Below, in pieces: positions 26,921 to 36,189 of a stretch of DNA of 64,000 nt (positions within the stretch are counted from its first letter, which is position 1; each line of letters opens with the position of its first letter). The stretch covers positions 62,001 through 126,000 of the forward strand of contig NZ_JAKRRW010000007.1 of the NCBI RefSeq assembly GCF_026191635.1, in the 5' to 3' direction. The notes below the pieces were generated by a model. The model was not told the origin of the DNA and did no database searches. It was given only the letters and a program-made list of their open reading frames with translations. The position numbers and the translations under genes were made by a program. The stretch comes from Photobacterium obscurum. Its GTDB lineage: Bacteria > Pseudomonadota > Gammaproteobacteria > Enterobacterales > Vibrionaceae.

Positions 26921-27772
26921 ATGTCGGGAAAGTTATTACCTTCTTCATTAGTCACGGTCGAATGGCTGGCTGAACATATCGAAAACCCGGATGTCGTGGT
27001 GCTCGATGCCAGCTGGTTCTTGCCTGGCAATGAGCGAGATCCAGTTCAGGAATGGCGTGAAAAGCGTATTCCTGGAGCACGCTTTTTTGATTTTGACAAT
27101 AAAATCACTGCACCGGACACTGAGTTGCCTCATATGCTGCCTCCGGCTGATTTGTTTTCGATGGAAGTTTCGAAACTAGGCATTGAACAGCGTAGTAGTG
27201 TTGTGATCTATGATAGCCAAGGGCTATTTTCATCGCCCAGAGTGTGGTGGATGTTTAGAGCCATGGGGCATGAATCCGTAGCCGTGCTTGATGGTGGCTT
27301 GCCTGCCTGGGAGGAAGCGGGGTTATTGTTAGAAAGCTCATCACCTAAGCTACCGACCGAGACAAACTACCATGCCGTGTACCAACCTGAGTGGGTGATA
27401 GACGCTGAGACGTTAAATCAGCGATTGGATGCTCCGGATACTGTCATTCTGGATGCTCGTCCTGCCGCTCGTTTTTACGGTACAGCCCCGGAACCTCGCC
27501 AAGGCGTTCGCAGTGGACACATGCCAAATGCCAAAAGCTTACCTTATAGTCAGTTAATTAAAGACGGGCATTTTGTCGATGTTGAGCATTTAATTCAGCG
27601 CTTTGACGCATTGAGTGATTCTGAACAGTCACTGATCTTTAGCTGTGGCTCGGGGGTGACGGCATGTACGCTTGCCCTTGCTGCAGAATTGGCCGGCAGA
27701 AGGAAATTGACAGTGTATGATGGCTCATGGTCAGAGTGGGGCAGGACACTAAAGTATCCGGTCGTGCAGTAA
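26921..27772 (+). CDS. sseA: 3-mercaptopyruvate sulfurtransferase
   Basis: A 283-aa tandem-rhodanese protein that moves sulfur from 3-mercaptopyruvate to a thiol or cyanide acceptor. Two rhodanese domains (about 10-135 and 160-283); only the second has the catalytic Cys, in SCGSGVTACTL (Cys242), whose CGSGVT loop marks mercaptopyruvate rather than thiosulfate sulfurtransferases. The start at 26921 follows AAGGAATG; the frame is open 8 codons further. The stop codon overlaps the beginning of a dispersed inverted repeat. It is a single gene. Confidence 0.92.
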   Translation: MSGKLLPSSLVTVEWLAEHIENPDVVVLDASWFLPGNERDPVQEWREKRIPGARFFDFDNKITAPDTELPHMLPPADLFSMEVSKLGIEQRSSVVIYDSQGLFSSPRVWWMFRAMGHESVAVLDGGLPAWEEAGLLLESSSPKLPTETNYHAVYQPEWVIDAETLNQRLDAPDTVILDARPAARFYGTAPEPRQGVRSGHMPNAKSLPYSQLIKDGHFVDVEHLIQRFDALSDSEQSLIFSCGSGVTACTLALAAELAGRRKLTVYDGSWSEWGRTLKYPVVQ

Positions 27773-27805
27773 TACCAATCAGCACTTACTTTTTCAGATT
27801 GGTAT
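27772..27805. repeat. Dispersed inverted repeat, copy 2
   Basis: ATACCAATC (27772-27780) and GATTGGTAT (27797-27805) form perfect arms around a 16-base AT-rich centre. It matches the copy at 74-126 and overlaps the sseA stop. A further partial match (AATACCAATGAGATAT) lies near 26730-26745. Confidence 0.55.
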
Positions 27806-27814
27806 AACAACGAG

Positions 27815-27835
27815 AAGGCCAGCATTGCTGGCCTT
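27815..27835. terminator. Terminator between sseA and pstS
   Basis: Perfect 9-base arms AAGGCCAGC / GCTGGCCTT with a 3-base loop and T-rich flank on the sseA side; between convergent genes. Confidence 0.8.
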
Positions 27836-27844
27836 TTGTCATTT

Positions 27845-28669
27845 TTACTTCTGGTGGACTGCGATATAACCGCGTTGATCAATTATGTTCTGGCCACCTT
27901 CTGATATAACAAAGTTAAGAAAATCTTTGGCGTTGTCAGTGATTTTCTTCTCTTTGAACAGCATCAAAAATGGACGTGAAATTTTGTATTCTCCGGATTC
28001 AAGGTTTGCCAATGTTGGCTGAACGCCGTCAAAAGACAGAGCCTTGACAGAGTCATCAACAGATCCCAATGAAAGGTAGCCAATCGCATGGGCATTACGA
28101 GAAACAAGGCTTTTCACTGTTCCGTTGGTATTAACTACCAATACCTGTGGATTGATGTCTGACACCGTTTGGCCAGCCACTTGTTGTGTTAGGTCCATGA
28201 AGTCTTCAAACGAAAAGCGTGAACCGGATGCATTTTCTCGGCTAACTACTGCAATCTTTAAATCAGGTCCACCAACCGCTTTCCAGTTAGTAATATCACC
28301 ATGATATATTTTAGAAACTTGTTCTTTGGTTAGGTTGGAAACAGGGTTATTTTTGTTAACAACGAGAGCAATACCGTCGTGAGCAATTGTTACAGTTTGA
28401 ACATCAGGGTTGATCTCAGCCGCCTTTAGGTAGCGAGAGCTCATTCCGATATCTGCCGCTTCTTGTTTTACTGCAGTAATTCCCGCCGAAGAGCCCACCC
28501 CCTGAACTGCAATGAAGGTGTCTTTATTTGTACTTGAATAGGTTTCTGCAAGTACTTCAACGACATGGCTGACAGATGTGGAACCAGTCACTGTTACCGT
28601 TTCTTTTGCTTGTACACTGAATGCAAGGCTGGCGAAAAGCACATAAAGGGTAGAAGCCCTGTTCAACAT
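27845..28669 (-). CDS. pstS: Phosphate-binding periplasmic protein
   Basis: A 274-aa PstS-type solute-binding protein. Signal peptide 1-21 (ends VQA), then TVTGSTSVSHVVEVLAETY, GVGSSAGITAVKQEAADIGMSSR and ENASGSRFSFEDF, which carry the Thr/Ser, Asp and Arg residues that hold phosphate in the family. Normally it hands phosphate to PstCAB, but no pst transporter genes are near, so this is an orphan copy, perhaps serving a distant Pst system or phosphate sensing. A PHO-box-like element lies upstream. Start ATG 28669 follows GGAGA. Confidence 0.85.
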   Translation of the reverse strand: MLNRASTLYVLFASLAFSVQAKETVTVTGSTSVSHVVEVLAETYSSTNKDTFIAVQGVGSSAGITAVKQEAADIGMSSRYLKAAEINPDVQTVTIAHDGIALVVNKNNPVSNLTKEQVSKIYHGDITNWKAVGGPDLKIAVVSRENASGSRFSFEDFMDLTQQVAGQTVSDINPQVLVVNTNGTVKSLVSRNAHAIGYLSLGSVDDSVKALSFDGVQPTLANLESGEYKISRPFLMLFKEKKITDNAKDFLNFVISEGGQNIIDQRGYIAVHQK

Positions 28670-28720
28670 TATTTTTCTCCAAAGACTAGATGAATATCGC
28701 AGCTATCCTATTATGGAGAT

Positions 28721-28738
28721 ATGACAATATTGTGAAGC
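28721..28738 (-). promoter_or_regulatory. Candidate PHO box upstream of pstS
   Basis: On the minus strand GCTTCACAATATTGTCAT resembles the two 7-base repeats of the PhoB site, with a well conserved second half (TTGTCAT) and a poor first half. A -10-like TAGGAT follows 10 bases downstream, the usual PhoB arrangement. Confidence 0.4.
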
Positions 28739-28781
28739 TAATTGTGACTTAGTTCTTCTGAGTGTGGAGGAGAGCGCTAAT

Positions 28782-29639
28782 TTAATTCTTTATCCGCTTT
28801 TCTTTATACATAGCCTTATCTGCTTTCGCTAGAATGGAGTCCGGCTCACTTAAATTACCAGGATAGTAAGGGGCTAGGCCAATACTGATACCGATATTAA
28901 ATTTATCTCTTGTGTTCTTTGTTACCTCGTAGAGAGTATCAATCCATTGCTGGCTCGCAATAGGGTCTTCACTCGGCAGTAATACGACAAACTCGTCCCC
29001 ACCAATACGAAACACATGACTGCCTATTGGCGCTGTTTTAACCAGTGTGGTCGCCATATCAATTAAAATCTCATCACCATCTTGATGGCTCCATTTATCA
29101 TTAACCTGTTTGAAGTTATCTAAGTCAATATATGCAAGAATCCCTTTCTGTAGATTAATGGCCATCTTGTCGAAGCGCCGGAAAAGCGCTCTACGATTTT
29201 GAACACCCGTTAGCTCATCTTGGAGAGCTAGTCGGCTTAACTTTCTTTCAAGTGCACGAGATTTAGTAATTTGGAGGTTAAGTGTTTCGATAAAACTCCG
29301 GCGCTGATGTAGCATTTTGATAAAGCAAAAGCACATCAGGAACACACCAATATGCATAAAAATGTCATCGGTACTGTCTATGAGCCAGTGATCATCCAAT
29401 TCTGGAATTTCATCAAGTAAGTCTACTATCACTCCTATTCCATATGTACCAAGTGCCAGCATTAACCACTGTCGCATTTCTGTACCAAAATCTTCGCGAA
29501 GCAACAGGATAATAAGCACAAGAGTCAATATAGAGACGATAACCTCAAGACTGCCACTCGAAGGCAATAATGCTGAGAGCAATATGCCAACGCAAACTAC
29601 GATAGTGAGACGGATTGGTAGCTGAGATATGTTGTTCAT
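28782..29639 (-). CDS. Membrane diguanylate cyclase
   Basis: A 285-aa protein with about five membrane helices in the first 115 residues and a C-terminal GGDEF domain with the intact catalytic loop FRIGGDEFVVLLP and the opening LTGVQNRRALFRRF. It should make c-di-GMP from two GTP. The inhibitory I-site (RxxD five residues before the GGDEF motif) is absent; the place reads IGSH. The product should therefore not shut the enzyme off by that route. The short membrane sensor has no named family that I can see. Single gene. Confidence 0.88.
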   Translation of the reverse strand: MNNISQLPIRLTIVVCVGILLSALLPSSGSLEVIVSILTLVLIILLLREDFGTEMRQWLMLALGTYGIGVIVDLLDEIPELDDHWLIDSTDDIFMHIGVFLMCFCFIKMLHQRRSFIETLNLQITKSRALERKLSRLALQDELTGVQNRRALFRRFDKMAINLQKGILAYIDLDNFKQVNDKWSHQDGDEILIDMATTLVKTAPIGSHVFRIGGDEFVVLLPSEDPIASQQWIDTLYEVTKNTRDKFNIGISIGLAPYYPGNLSEPDSILAKADKAMYKEKRIKN

Positions 29640-30221
29640 GGCATCACTTAAAACGGAAGGGAAAGATATTTATACCTACATTCGTACTCATAATCTCAAA
29701 GACAATGAAACGGAACAAGTCGATTACGGTATGAATGCCGGAAATAGTGGCTCGATCTTTTTTGATGCGAAATATTGATGTTTTTTTGAGTGCCTTTTGA
29801 TACATAGCGCCGTGTTGATTTGAGATTATTTTTTACATTGGTTCAGAAAGTATGTCGCTGGCTGGGTAGTAATTAATCAGTTTGATTTTTGCAGGCTTAA
29901 AAACAGCTAACTATATCATTTTGCTTTTTTAGGGGGATGCAAAATTATCATCAATTTTTATCTCTTTAAGTACATGAATTTAAGATGGTAATAACTTTTT
30001 TCGTTTTGCTTGTCCATCAAGTGGCAAATGCTGGCAAGGTGCCATTTATGCAATCATAGTTTCACTTATAGTTGTAACGCGAACTCTTTGATATACAAGG
30101 AATGTAACAAATTATTTCAGTTAACAATATTGTAACATTATGTGTTTTATGTCTATCCTAAATAAGACTGGGAATTGTTGTGCTACAACACATGGACATA
30201 GCACTCAGAGAGGTCGGAATT
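29640..30221. other. Gene-free region upstream of ravA
   Basis: About 580 bp with no frame worth naming. The last 150 bases contain three direct TGTAAC motifs (TTGTAAC 30072-30078, ATGTAAC 30102-30108, TTGTAAC 30130-30136) spaced 30 and 28 bases. The ravA promoter must lie here, but I could not fix a -35/-10 pair. Confidence 0.45.
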
Positions 30222-31877
30222 ATGCTGACAATGGCAAGAAGTGCGCAACCTAATAAAGCCTTGGTGTCTGAGAGGATACAGAAACTTATCAAGGTTTTGT
30301 CGAATGGCGTTTATGAACGAGAAGAAACGATAAAGTTGTGCTTGCTTGCCGCGTTATCTGGTGAGAGTGTTTTTTTGTTAGGTCCCCCGGGAATTGCAAA
30401 AAGCTTAATTGCTAAACGCCTGATCCAAGCCTTTGATAACAGCAAGTTTTTTGACTATCTGATGACCCGCTTTTCAACACCGGAAGAGGTGTTTGGCCCG
30501 CTTTCAATTCAAGAGTTAAAAGACAACGGAAAATATGTCCGCCTGACAGAGGGCTATTTGCCAACAGCTCAAGTGGTGTTTCTTGATGAGATCTGGAAGG
30601 CTGGTCCTGCAATATTGAACACGTTGCTAACTGTTGTTAACGAACGTACTTTTAAGAACGGCCAGGATGTACTTCCGGTACCGATGCGCCTTTTAATCAC
30701 GGCATCGAACGAACTACCAGAAGAAGACAGTGGGCTAGAAGCGCTGTTCGACCGGATGCTAGTTCGTGTGTTTGTGAATCGAATTCAGGAAAAGCAAAAC
30801 TTCAAAGCGATGCTGATGGGAGAAGGCCCTACTATTCAAGAAATAGAGCCTGGCCTTGCAATTACCGATGAAGAATACGAAACCTGGCAGGCGCATATCG
30901 ATGATGTAAGACTGGGTGAGGACATCTTCGAGAAGATCTACCAGCTTAAGTCGATGATTGAGCAGCGTGCGGAGGCTGGCGAGGATTTCGCTTCCGAAGA
31001 TAGTGAGTTGTATATCTCGGATCGTCGCTGGAAGAAATCCGTTCGGCTCCTGAAAGCCAGTGCCTTTTATAACGGTCGTGATGCGATCAACCCACTTGAT
31101 ATCTTACTGCTACAGGATTGCTTGTGGCACAGTCCGGAATCACGACATGTAGTAAGCAGCATTATTAATGAATTCGCAGTCCAAAAGGCATTCAACCAAG
31201 AGGTTGCCCAAGAGAGTGCAAATGAAGCACAGAGGATCATTGATGATGTTCATGATGAAATATGCTCTGAGCTGTGTGTAACTTTTACTCGTGAAACCAT
31301 GATGCGTAAAGAGTGGTTCAAGTCTGATTTCAGTACGGCTAGACGCTATAACGTGAATCATAACCCGCGCATGATCAAATTGGTTATGCTGCAGCATAAT
31401 CCATCTGTCTCCGAACAGGAAAGTGGGGATAGCCGCTGGGTATACGTGGATGGTGATGAGTTTGAAAAGAAAATTAAAACCGGCCAGTGTGATATCTATG
31501 GGTTTGTAAATAAGAATACTCACCTATGCCGCTTACAGTTTGAAGTTGATGCGCAGAACCGTTTAGTGATCAAAGACATTGCCAACCGTTCAGTATTGGT
31601 TGGCATTGCTGGTGGGAATGGAGTGTCAGATGCCCAGCAGCAGCTATGGCAGTTAGAGGCAGAGAAAGCGTCTAACAAGATTGTTGATGCTGAACACAAT
31701 TTGAAAATTTCTCGTAGTAGCTTCCATGGTGCGTTTCCACATAACTTTATTAATGCCGAGTTACCTGTCTTGATTGAACAGAGTATCTCTACAGCTTCAG
31801 ATTCGGTTCACGAATTGAAGCTGGTGATAGATAAAAGCGTGTTCCGTATTTCTCATCTATCAGAATACTTTGTTTAA
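30222..31877 (+). CDS. ravA: MoxR-family AAA+ ATPase RavA
   Basis: RavA is a hexameric AAA+ ATPase that works with ViaA; in E. coli the pair binds the lysine decarboxylase LdcI and affects respiratory complexes, phospholipids and aminoglycoside sensitivity. The protein follows E. coli RavA over its length: Walker A GPPGIAKS, LMTRFSTPEEVFGPLSIQ, Walker B VVFLDEIWKAGPAILNTLL, SDRRWKK and a C-terminal LARA-type region. The start at 30222 follows AGAGAGG with good spacing and gives 551 aa; the frame is open 14 codons further to a GTG. It lies 14 bases before viaA, in the usual two-gene operon. Confidence 0.95.
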   Translation: MLTMARSAQPNKALVSERIQKLIKVLSNGVYEREETIKLCLLAALSGESVFLLGPPGIAKSLIAKRLIQAFDNSKFFDYLMTRFSTPEEVFGPLSIQELKDNGKYVRLTEGYLPTAQVVFLDEIWKAGPAILNTLLTVVNERTFKNGQDVLPVPMRLLITASNELPEEDSGLEALFDRMLVRVFVNRIQEKQNFKAMLMGEGPTIQEIEPGLAITDEEYETWQAHIDDVRLGEDIFEKIYQLKSMIEQRAEAGEDFASEDSELYISDRRWKKSVRLLKASAFYNGRDAINPLDILLLQDCLWHSPESRHVVSSIINEFAVQKAFNQEVAQESANEAQRIIDDVHDEICSELCVTFTRETMMRKEWFKSDFSTARRYNVNHNPRMIKLVMLQHNPSVSEQESGDSRWVYVDGDEFEKKIKTGQCDIYGFVNKNTHLCRLQFEVDAQNRLVIKDIANRSVLVGIAGGNGVSDAQQQLWQLEAEKASNKIVDAEHNLKISRSSFHGAFPHNFINAELPVLIEQSISTASDSVHELKLVIDKSVFRISHLSEYFV

Positions 31878-31891
31878 ACCGGAGATCCTCT

Positions 31892-33340
31892 ATGCCAGTT
31901 ACTGAAGGTGTAAATTTAGCATTGATGCTCGCTGAATCTGGCATTGTTGATAATGCTGTACATGAGTTAATGATGCGGCCGCAGTTGCTGATGGCTGCTG
32001 AATCTAATCCTGGCATAAAGTCGGCGATGAAAAATCAGATCATTAAGTGGCGGGGGCAGGTACAACAGCGTATTACCAACGTCAGTCTCGAAGAACGGTA
32101 TCATCAAGAGATTGCTCTTTATCAAGATGCCTGCTCTTGGGAGCAGGAGTACTTCTCTGAGCATGTTGATAACATAGTTAAGAAACTTGAAGGTCACTCC
32201 TCATTTTACTTTAAGGCGAAGAGCTTAGTTGATAGGGAGCACCAGAAGCATAACCCGATGTTCCAAAGTTATTTTTGTAACCAGTGGTATCAAGCTCTTG
32301 CGAAAGCATTGACTGAAGCGCAGCAAGCCGAGCTGGAACAGCATAAGGAAAAGCTGCTGGCGGATTTATACCAGCGCATCGAAACGATGCAGCAGATGGA
32401 AGAAGTGACTGAGGCGGGGGATGAGAGGAAGGCTGGCCGTTTGTGGGACATGGCGAAGGCAAAGCTTACTCGTACTGATGTTGATAGTTTGAAATCAATC
32501 GCTAGCTTCCTCAAAAAAAATAGCGGATTGCAAGAGATTGCCGAAAAACTTGGCCGTATGGCTAATGAAGTCGATGACCCGAACAAGGAGCGAGTGCGAT
32601 CTGAAGATCTCAAGATGGTTGAGGAGCGCAGTGACAGTGTCACTGATGATATTGTCGGCGTCCATGAAAGCGATGATCTATCGAAACTATTGCCGAATGA
32701 GGCAATGTTCCTGGCTTATCCTGAGCTTGAAGTCATTTTCTATAAGCACCTCGTAGACAAGCGGTTGATGAATTACCGAGTCCAGGGAGCGCAGCGTAAA
32801 CTTCGTAAGGTAAAAGCGTACAAGCGCCAGACAAAACAGGTTGAGCAGGACAAAGGGCCATTTATTGTTTGTATTGATGCTTCGGGTTCGATGAATGGTT
32901 TTCCGGAGCAGTGCGCCAAGGCGCTTGCATATGGTTTGATGCAAATTGCGTTGGCTGAAGATCGTGATTGTTATGTGATAATGTTTTCGACGCAACAAAT
33001 CACTTATGAACTGACTAAACAGGACGGTTTAAGCGAAGTACTGAATTTCCTTTCCTATTCTTTCCATGGTGGGACGGATTTAGGGCCGGTGCTTGATCAG
33101 TCCATTGATTTAATGAGCGGTGAAAAGTACAAAAATGCCGACTTAGTTGTGTTGTCTGACTTTATTGCCCCGTCGCAGCCTGATGCGATGATTAAGCGAA
33201 TTAACAAACTTAAAGAACACAAAAACCGTTTCCACGCAGTCAATTTGTCGAAGTACGGAAACCCTGAGCTGATGACCATTTTTGACCATTGCTGGTCATA
33301 TCACCCTTCCAAGCTTGGGCGTTTATTTAAGTGGAAATAA
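31892..33340 (+). CDS. viaA: VWA-domain protein ViaA
   Basis: A 482-aa partner of RavA, the standard ViaA length. The N-terminal two thirds are helical and charged. The von Willebrand factor A domain begins near residue 325 with the MIDAS motif DASGSMNG, followed by the conserved Thr (GGTDLGPVL) and Asp (LVVLSDFIAP). ViaA stimulates the RavA ATPase and targets it to membrane partners. A good ribosome site (GGAGATCC) precedes the ATG. The operon ends with a terminator 30 bases on. Confidence 0.95.
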   Translation: MPVTEGVNLALMLAESGIVDNAVHELMMRPQLLMAAESNPGIKSAMKNQIIKWRGQVQQRITNVSLEERYHQEIALYQDACSWEQEYFSEHVDNIVKKLEGHSSFYFKAKSLVDREHQKHNPMFQSYFCNQWYQALAKALTEAQQAELEQHKEKLLADLYQRIETMQQMEEVTEAGDERKAGRLWDMAKAKLTRTDVDSLKSIASFLKKNSGLQEIAEKLGRMANEVDDPNKERVRSEDLKMVEERSDSVTDDIVGVHESDDLSKLLPNEAMFLAYPELEVIFYKHLVDKRLMNYRVQGAQRKLRKVKAYKRQTKQVEQDKGPFIVCIDASGSMNGFPEQCAKALAYGLMQIALAEDRDCYVIMFSTQQITYELTKQDGLSEVLNFLSYSFHGGTDLGPVLDQSIDLMSGEKYKNADLVVLSDFIAPSQPDAMIKRINKLKEHKNRFHAVNLSKYGNPELMTIFDHCWSYHPSKLGRLFKWK

Positions 33341-33370
33341 TGTAGAGAACAGATTAGTTGTCTTGGCTTT

Positions 33371-33389
33371 GGCGACCTTTAAGGTCGCC
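33371..33389 (+). terminator. Terminator after ravA-viaA
   Basis: GGCGACC / GGTCGCC with a 5-base loop, followed by six T. Confidence 0.85.
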
Positions 33390-33448
33390 TTTTTTCGGTG
33401 TGTTATTGGCTGGCACCGGAGAGAATAATCTTAATAGTTTGGTGCTCT

Positions 33449-34558
33449 TCAGTGTCTTTCGGCAAAATATTCGTGTAATGCTTGACGCCACTCAGGGCTT
33501 CGGCGAACTTTGAGCAGGGCCCGGTTTAATTGCTCGATATATTCGCTTTTATCTTCGATAACAAAGCCATAGTTTTGTTTTTCAAACTGATAAGGTAAAA
33601 CCATTAAATTTTGATATTCTCCCTTTTCTTTTGACTTCTTGAGCAGGTATTTCAATACTGCAGCATCAGCAACAATGGCATCCACTTCGTTGTTTTCTAA
33701 GGCAGCTAGCATCTGATCCGTGTCTATGTAGGTGCGGTGAACAATACTTTGAGACGTCAGGTATTCAGATGATGTAGAGGCTAATTTTGCCCCTACCGGA
33801 ATGTTGGCTAAATCCCCAGGCCCTCTAATATCTGAACTTAACAGACCTAAAGTAAATGTGCTCGCGAGTATAGCGGTAATACTTGCAATGAAAATGGTAG
33901 TAAAAATTGCCAGAAAGACTGTCAGCACCCGACCGGGCAGGGTTTTAAACTCAAAATAATTGAAAGGTCCTTTGGTGATAAACAGTAAACCGAGAATAAA
34001 TCCCTCTATCAGTTGAGCTTTGCGGGAGGGCATTGAATACAGCTTCTCGTTTACCCGGTGCTCTAGTAGGTAGTAGATACCACCAACGGTTGCGGCAGCA
34101 GCAAAGAATATACCGAGAACGATCAGTAAGTTTTTATTTGTAATAATATTTTTTATTGTTGTTAAGTGCCCTTGTTTTTTTACCGCAATGGCGAGGTGTG
34201 TCTCATAGAATGAATGGGAGAAATCGAGAATTAGCTCTCTTTCAGGGGTGATAGAGATACAGGATATCCCGACGGCTAGCTTTTTATTTGCCACGGCCTC
34301 CAATAGATCTTTGAGGCTATAGTCAGTGATTTGGTACTGCAGCCCAAGGTTTTCTGAGATGCGTTCCCATAACAAGATGCTTAGCCCTGAATAAGTATCG
34401 TCATCATGCTTAATGACGAACGGTGGACAATGGTAGCTCCCAACCTGGATAACAGGTTTCACCGGTGTCGCCGCAAGAGCACATTGGCCTAGTAACAACA
34501 TGGGAAAAACAATTAACAAAAGAGAGAGTTTAGACCGGGCTGTGGGGGCATCTGACAT
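33449..34558 (-). CDS. Prokaryotic ionotropic-glutamate-receptor-like channel
   Basis: A 369-aa protein built like GluR0-type channels. Signal peptide 1-30; first binding lobe 35-130 with the amino-acid-receptor block ISITPERELILDFSHSF (Arg107); membrane helix M1 143-165; a re-entrant pore region 183-203; membrane helix M2 209-236; second binding lobe 240-369 with VDAIVADAAVLKYL. This SBP lobe-helix-pore-helix-SBP lobe order is the hallmark of ligand-gated channels, not of ABC binding proteins. The expected selectivity filter reads FITKGPFNYFE instead of the potassium-type TVGYGD, so ion preference is open. Ligand is probably an amino acid. Divergent from nfeD. Confidence 0.8.
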   Translation of the reverse strand: MSDAPTARSKLSLLLIVFPMLLLGQCALAATPVKPVIQVGSYHCPPFVIKHDDDTYSGLSILLWERISENLGLQYQITDYSLKDLLEAVANKKLAVGISCISITPERELILDFSHSFYETHLAIAVKKQGHLTTIKNIITNKNLLIVLGIFFAAAATVGGIYYLLEHRVNEKLYSMPSRKAQLIEGFILGLLFITKGPFNYFEFKTLPGRVLTVFLAIFTTIFIASITAILASTFTLGLLSSDIRGPGDLANIPVGAKLASTSSEYLTSQSIVHRTYIDTDQMLAALENNEVDAIVADAAVLKYLLKKSKEKGEYQNLMVLPYQFEKQNYGFVIEDKSEYIEQLNRALLKVRRSPEWRQALHEYFAERH

Positions 34559-34757
34559 CGTTGTGATCTTTGCTGTTGAGATGAGATAAGTATAAGCGGC
34601 ATTTTGATATGGCGGCGCTGTCTTATTTTTGACTGTTGTAAGCTACAGTAATTGTATGATTTTTATGGTGGGCTATGCTTATATCAGTTGAAGACAAGTC
34701 GGGACAAGTAGCTGACTTTTAATATAAGACGCGACTTTCCCGAACGGAGGAAGTTAG

Positions 34758-36185
34758 ATGAAGCTTTTCTCTTATTGTGCGCTGATATTAGCTTTGCTAC
34801 TGACAGCTGTTACAGCCTATGCGGACGATGTGTGGGTGATAGAAATTAAAGGTGGAATAGGGCCTGCTACTAGTGACTACGTTGCACGTGAAATTGACCA
34901 GGCACGAGTGGACCAGGCGTCATTTATCGTACTTAAAATGGATACCCCAGGAGGGTTAGATACATCAATGCGGGACATAATCCGCGCAGTAACCACGTCA
35001 TCCATCCCAGTGGCTACATGGGTTGGCCCTTCAGGAGCAAGAGCCGCGAGTGCTGGGACCTATATTTTGCTAGCGAGTCATGTTGCCTCTATGGCTCCCG
35101 CGACAAATTTGGGAGCAGCAACGCCAGTGTCATTAGGAGGAGGCCAGGGGGGGGATGAGCCTGATGAGACCAGCAATCCTTTTGCCCCTAAACAGGAGAA
35201 AAAAGAGAAGGACCAAGCAGAAGCTGATGACAAAAAAGAAAATGCAGAGCCAGAAGATGAACGAGTAAAAGCTAAAACCGCCATGCAGAAGAAAGTTATC
35301 AACGATGCGACCGCGTATATCCAAGGATTGGCAAAGCTCCATGGGAGAAATGCTGAGTGGGCAGCTAAGGCGGTGACAGAAGCGGCAAGTTTAGATGCAG
35401 AGAGCGCTCTGAAAGAGAATGTCATTGATTTTATAGCTGCGGATTTAGATAGCCTCATTGCTCAGTCGAATGGGCGAAAAACAAGTATTAATGGCGTCGA
35501 AACGACTATCGAGCTTTCTGAGGTTGCCTATGTTGAGCGCGAGCAAGATTGGCGGTTCCAAATTTTATCGGTTATTACCAACCCTAATGTTGCCTACATA
35601 TTAATGCTCATTGGTATCTATGGGTTGCTTCTTGAGTTCTACAATCCCGGTGTGGGCTTGCCTGGTGTGCTTGGCGGGATTTGCCTATTGCTGGCGATGT
35701 ACTCGTTGCAAATGTTACCCGTTAGCTATGCTGGTCTCGGGCTGCTATTGCTTGGTATTGCGCTGATGATTGCAGAGGCATTCAGTCCTAGCTTCGGCAT
35801 ACTCGGGCTCGGCGGTATTGTGTCGTTTGCTTTGGGTTCCATTATGCTCATGGATACGGAAACTCCCGGATATCAGATTGCCATTCCTTTGATCATTGGC
35901 CTTACTGTCGTCTCCGCATTATTTACTTTTGTGATTCTCGCATTGTTACTAAAAACACGGCGTAAACCTGTGACGACAGGGGTAGAAGTGCTGCTAGGGC
36001 AGAGTGCAACGGTAGTAAGCGGTTTTCCAGGCAATGGCCGTGTCTTAGTAGATGGTGAAATTTGGCAGGCTAGGTGTGATAGGCCGTTGGCCAAGGGGCA
36101 GAGCGTTACAGTGAGGAGAGTGGCGGGCTTATGTCTTGATGTTGACGACAGTTTCTGTGATTCAGAAGGTATTGATAAGGAATAA
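34758..36185 (+). CDS. NfeD family membrane serine protease
   Basis: A 475-aa NfeD1b-type protein. Signal peptide 1-22; ClpP-like serine protease domain ([15 protein letters not shown]; Ser in [16 protein letters not shown]; likely catalytic Lys in [13 protein letters not shown]); an acidic, Lys-rich insert (about 135-175) rich in Glu, Asp and Lys; four or five membrane helices (about 275-400); and a C-terminal OB-fold ([12 protein letters not shown]). In archaea such proteases cut the C terminus of the neighbouring stomatin. Here the slipin gene follows by 4 bases, so the two act together in membrane microdomain quality control. Confidence 0.9.
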   Translation: MKLFSYCALILALLLTAVTAYADDVWVIEIKGGIGPATSDYVAREIDQARVDQASFIVLKMDTPGGLDTSMRDIIRAVTTSSIPVATWVGPSGARAASAGTYILLASHVASMAPATNLGAATPVSLGGGQGGDEPDETSNPFAPKQEKKEKDQAEADDKKENAEPEDERVKAKTAMQKKVINDATAYIQGLAKLHGRNAEWAAKAVTEAASLDAESALKENVIDFIAADLDSLIAQSNGRKTSINGVETTIELSEVAYVEREQDWRFQILSVITNPNVAYILMLIGIYGLLLEFYNPGVGLPGVLGGICLLLAMYSLQMLPVSYAGLGLLLLGIALMIAEAFSPSFGILGLGGIVSFALGSIMLMDTETPGYQIAIPLIIGLTVVSALFTFVILALLLKTRRKPVTTGVEVLLGQSATVVSGFPGNGRVLVDGEIWQARCDRPLAKGQSVTVRRVAGLCLDVDDSFCDSEGIDKE

Positions 36186-36189
36186 TCTT

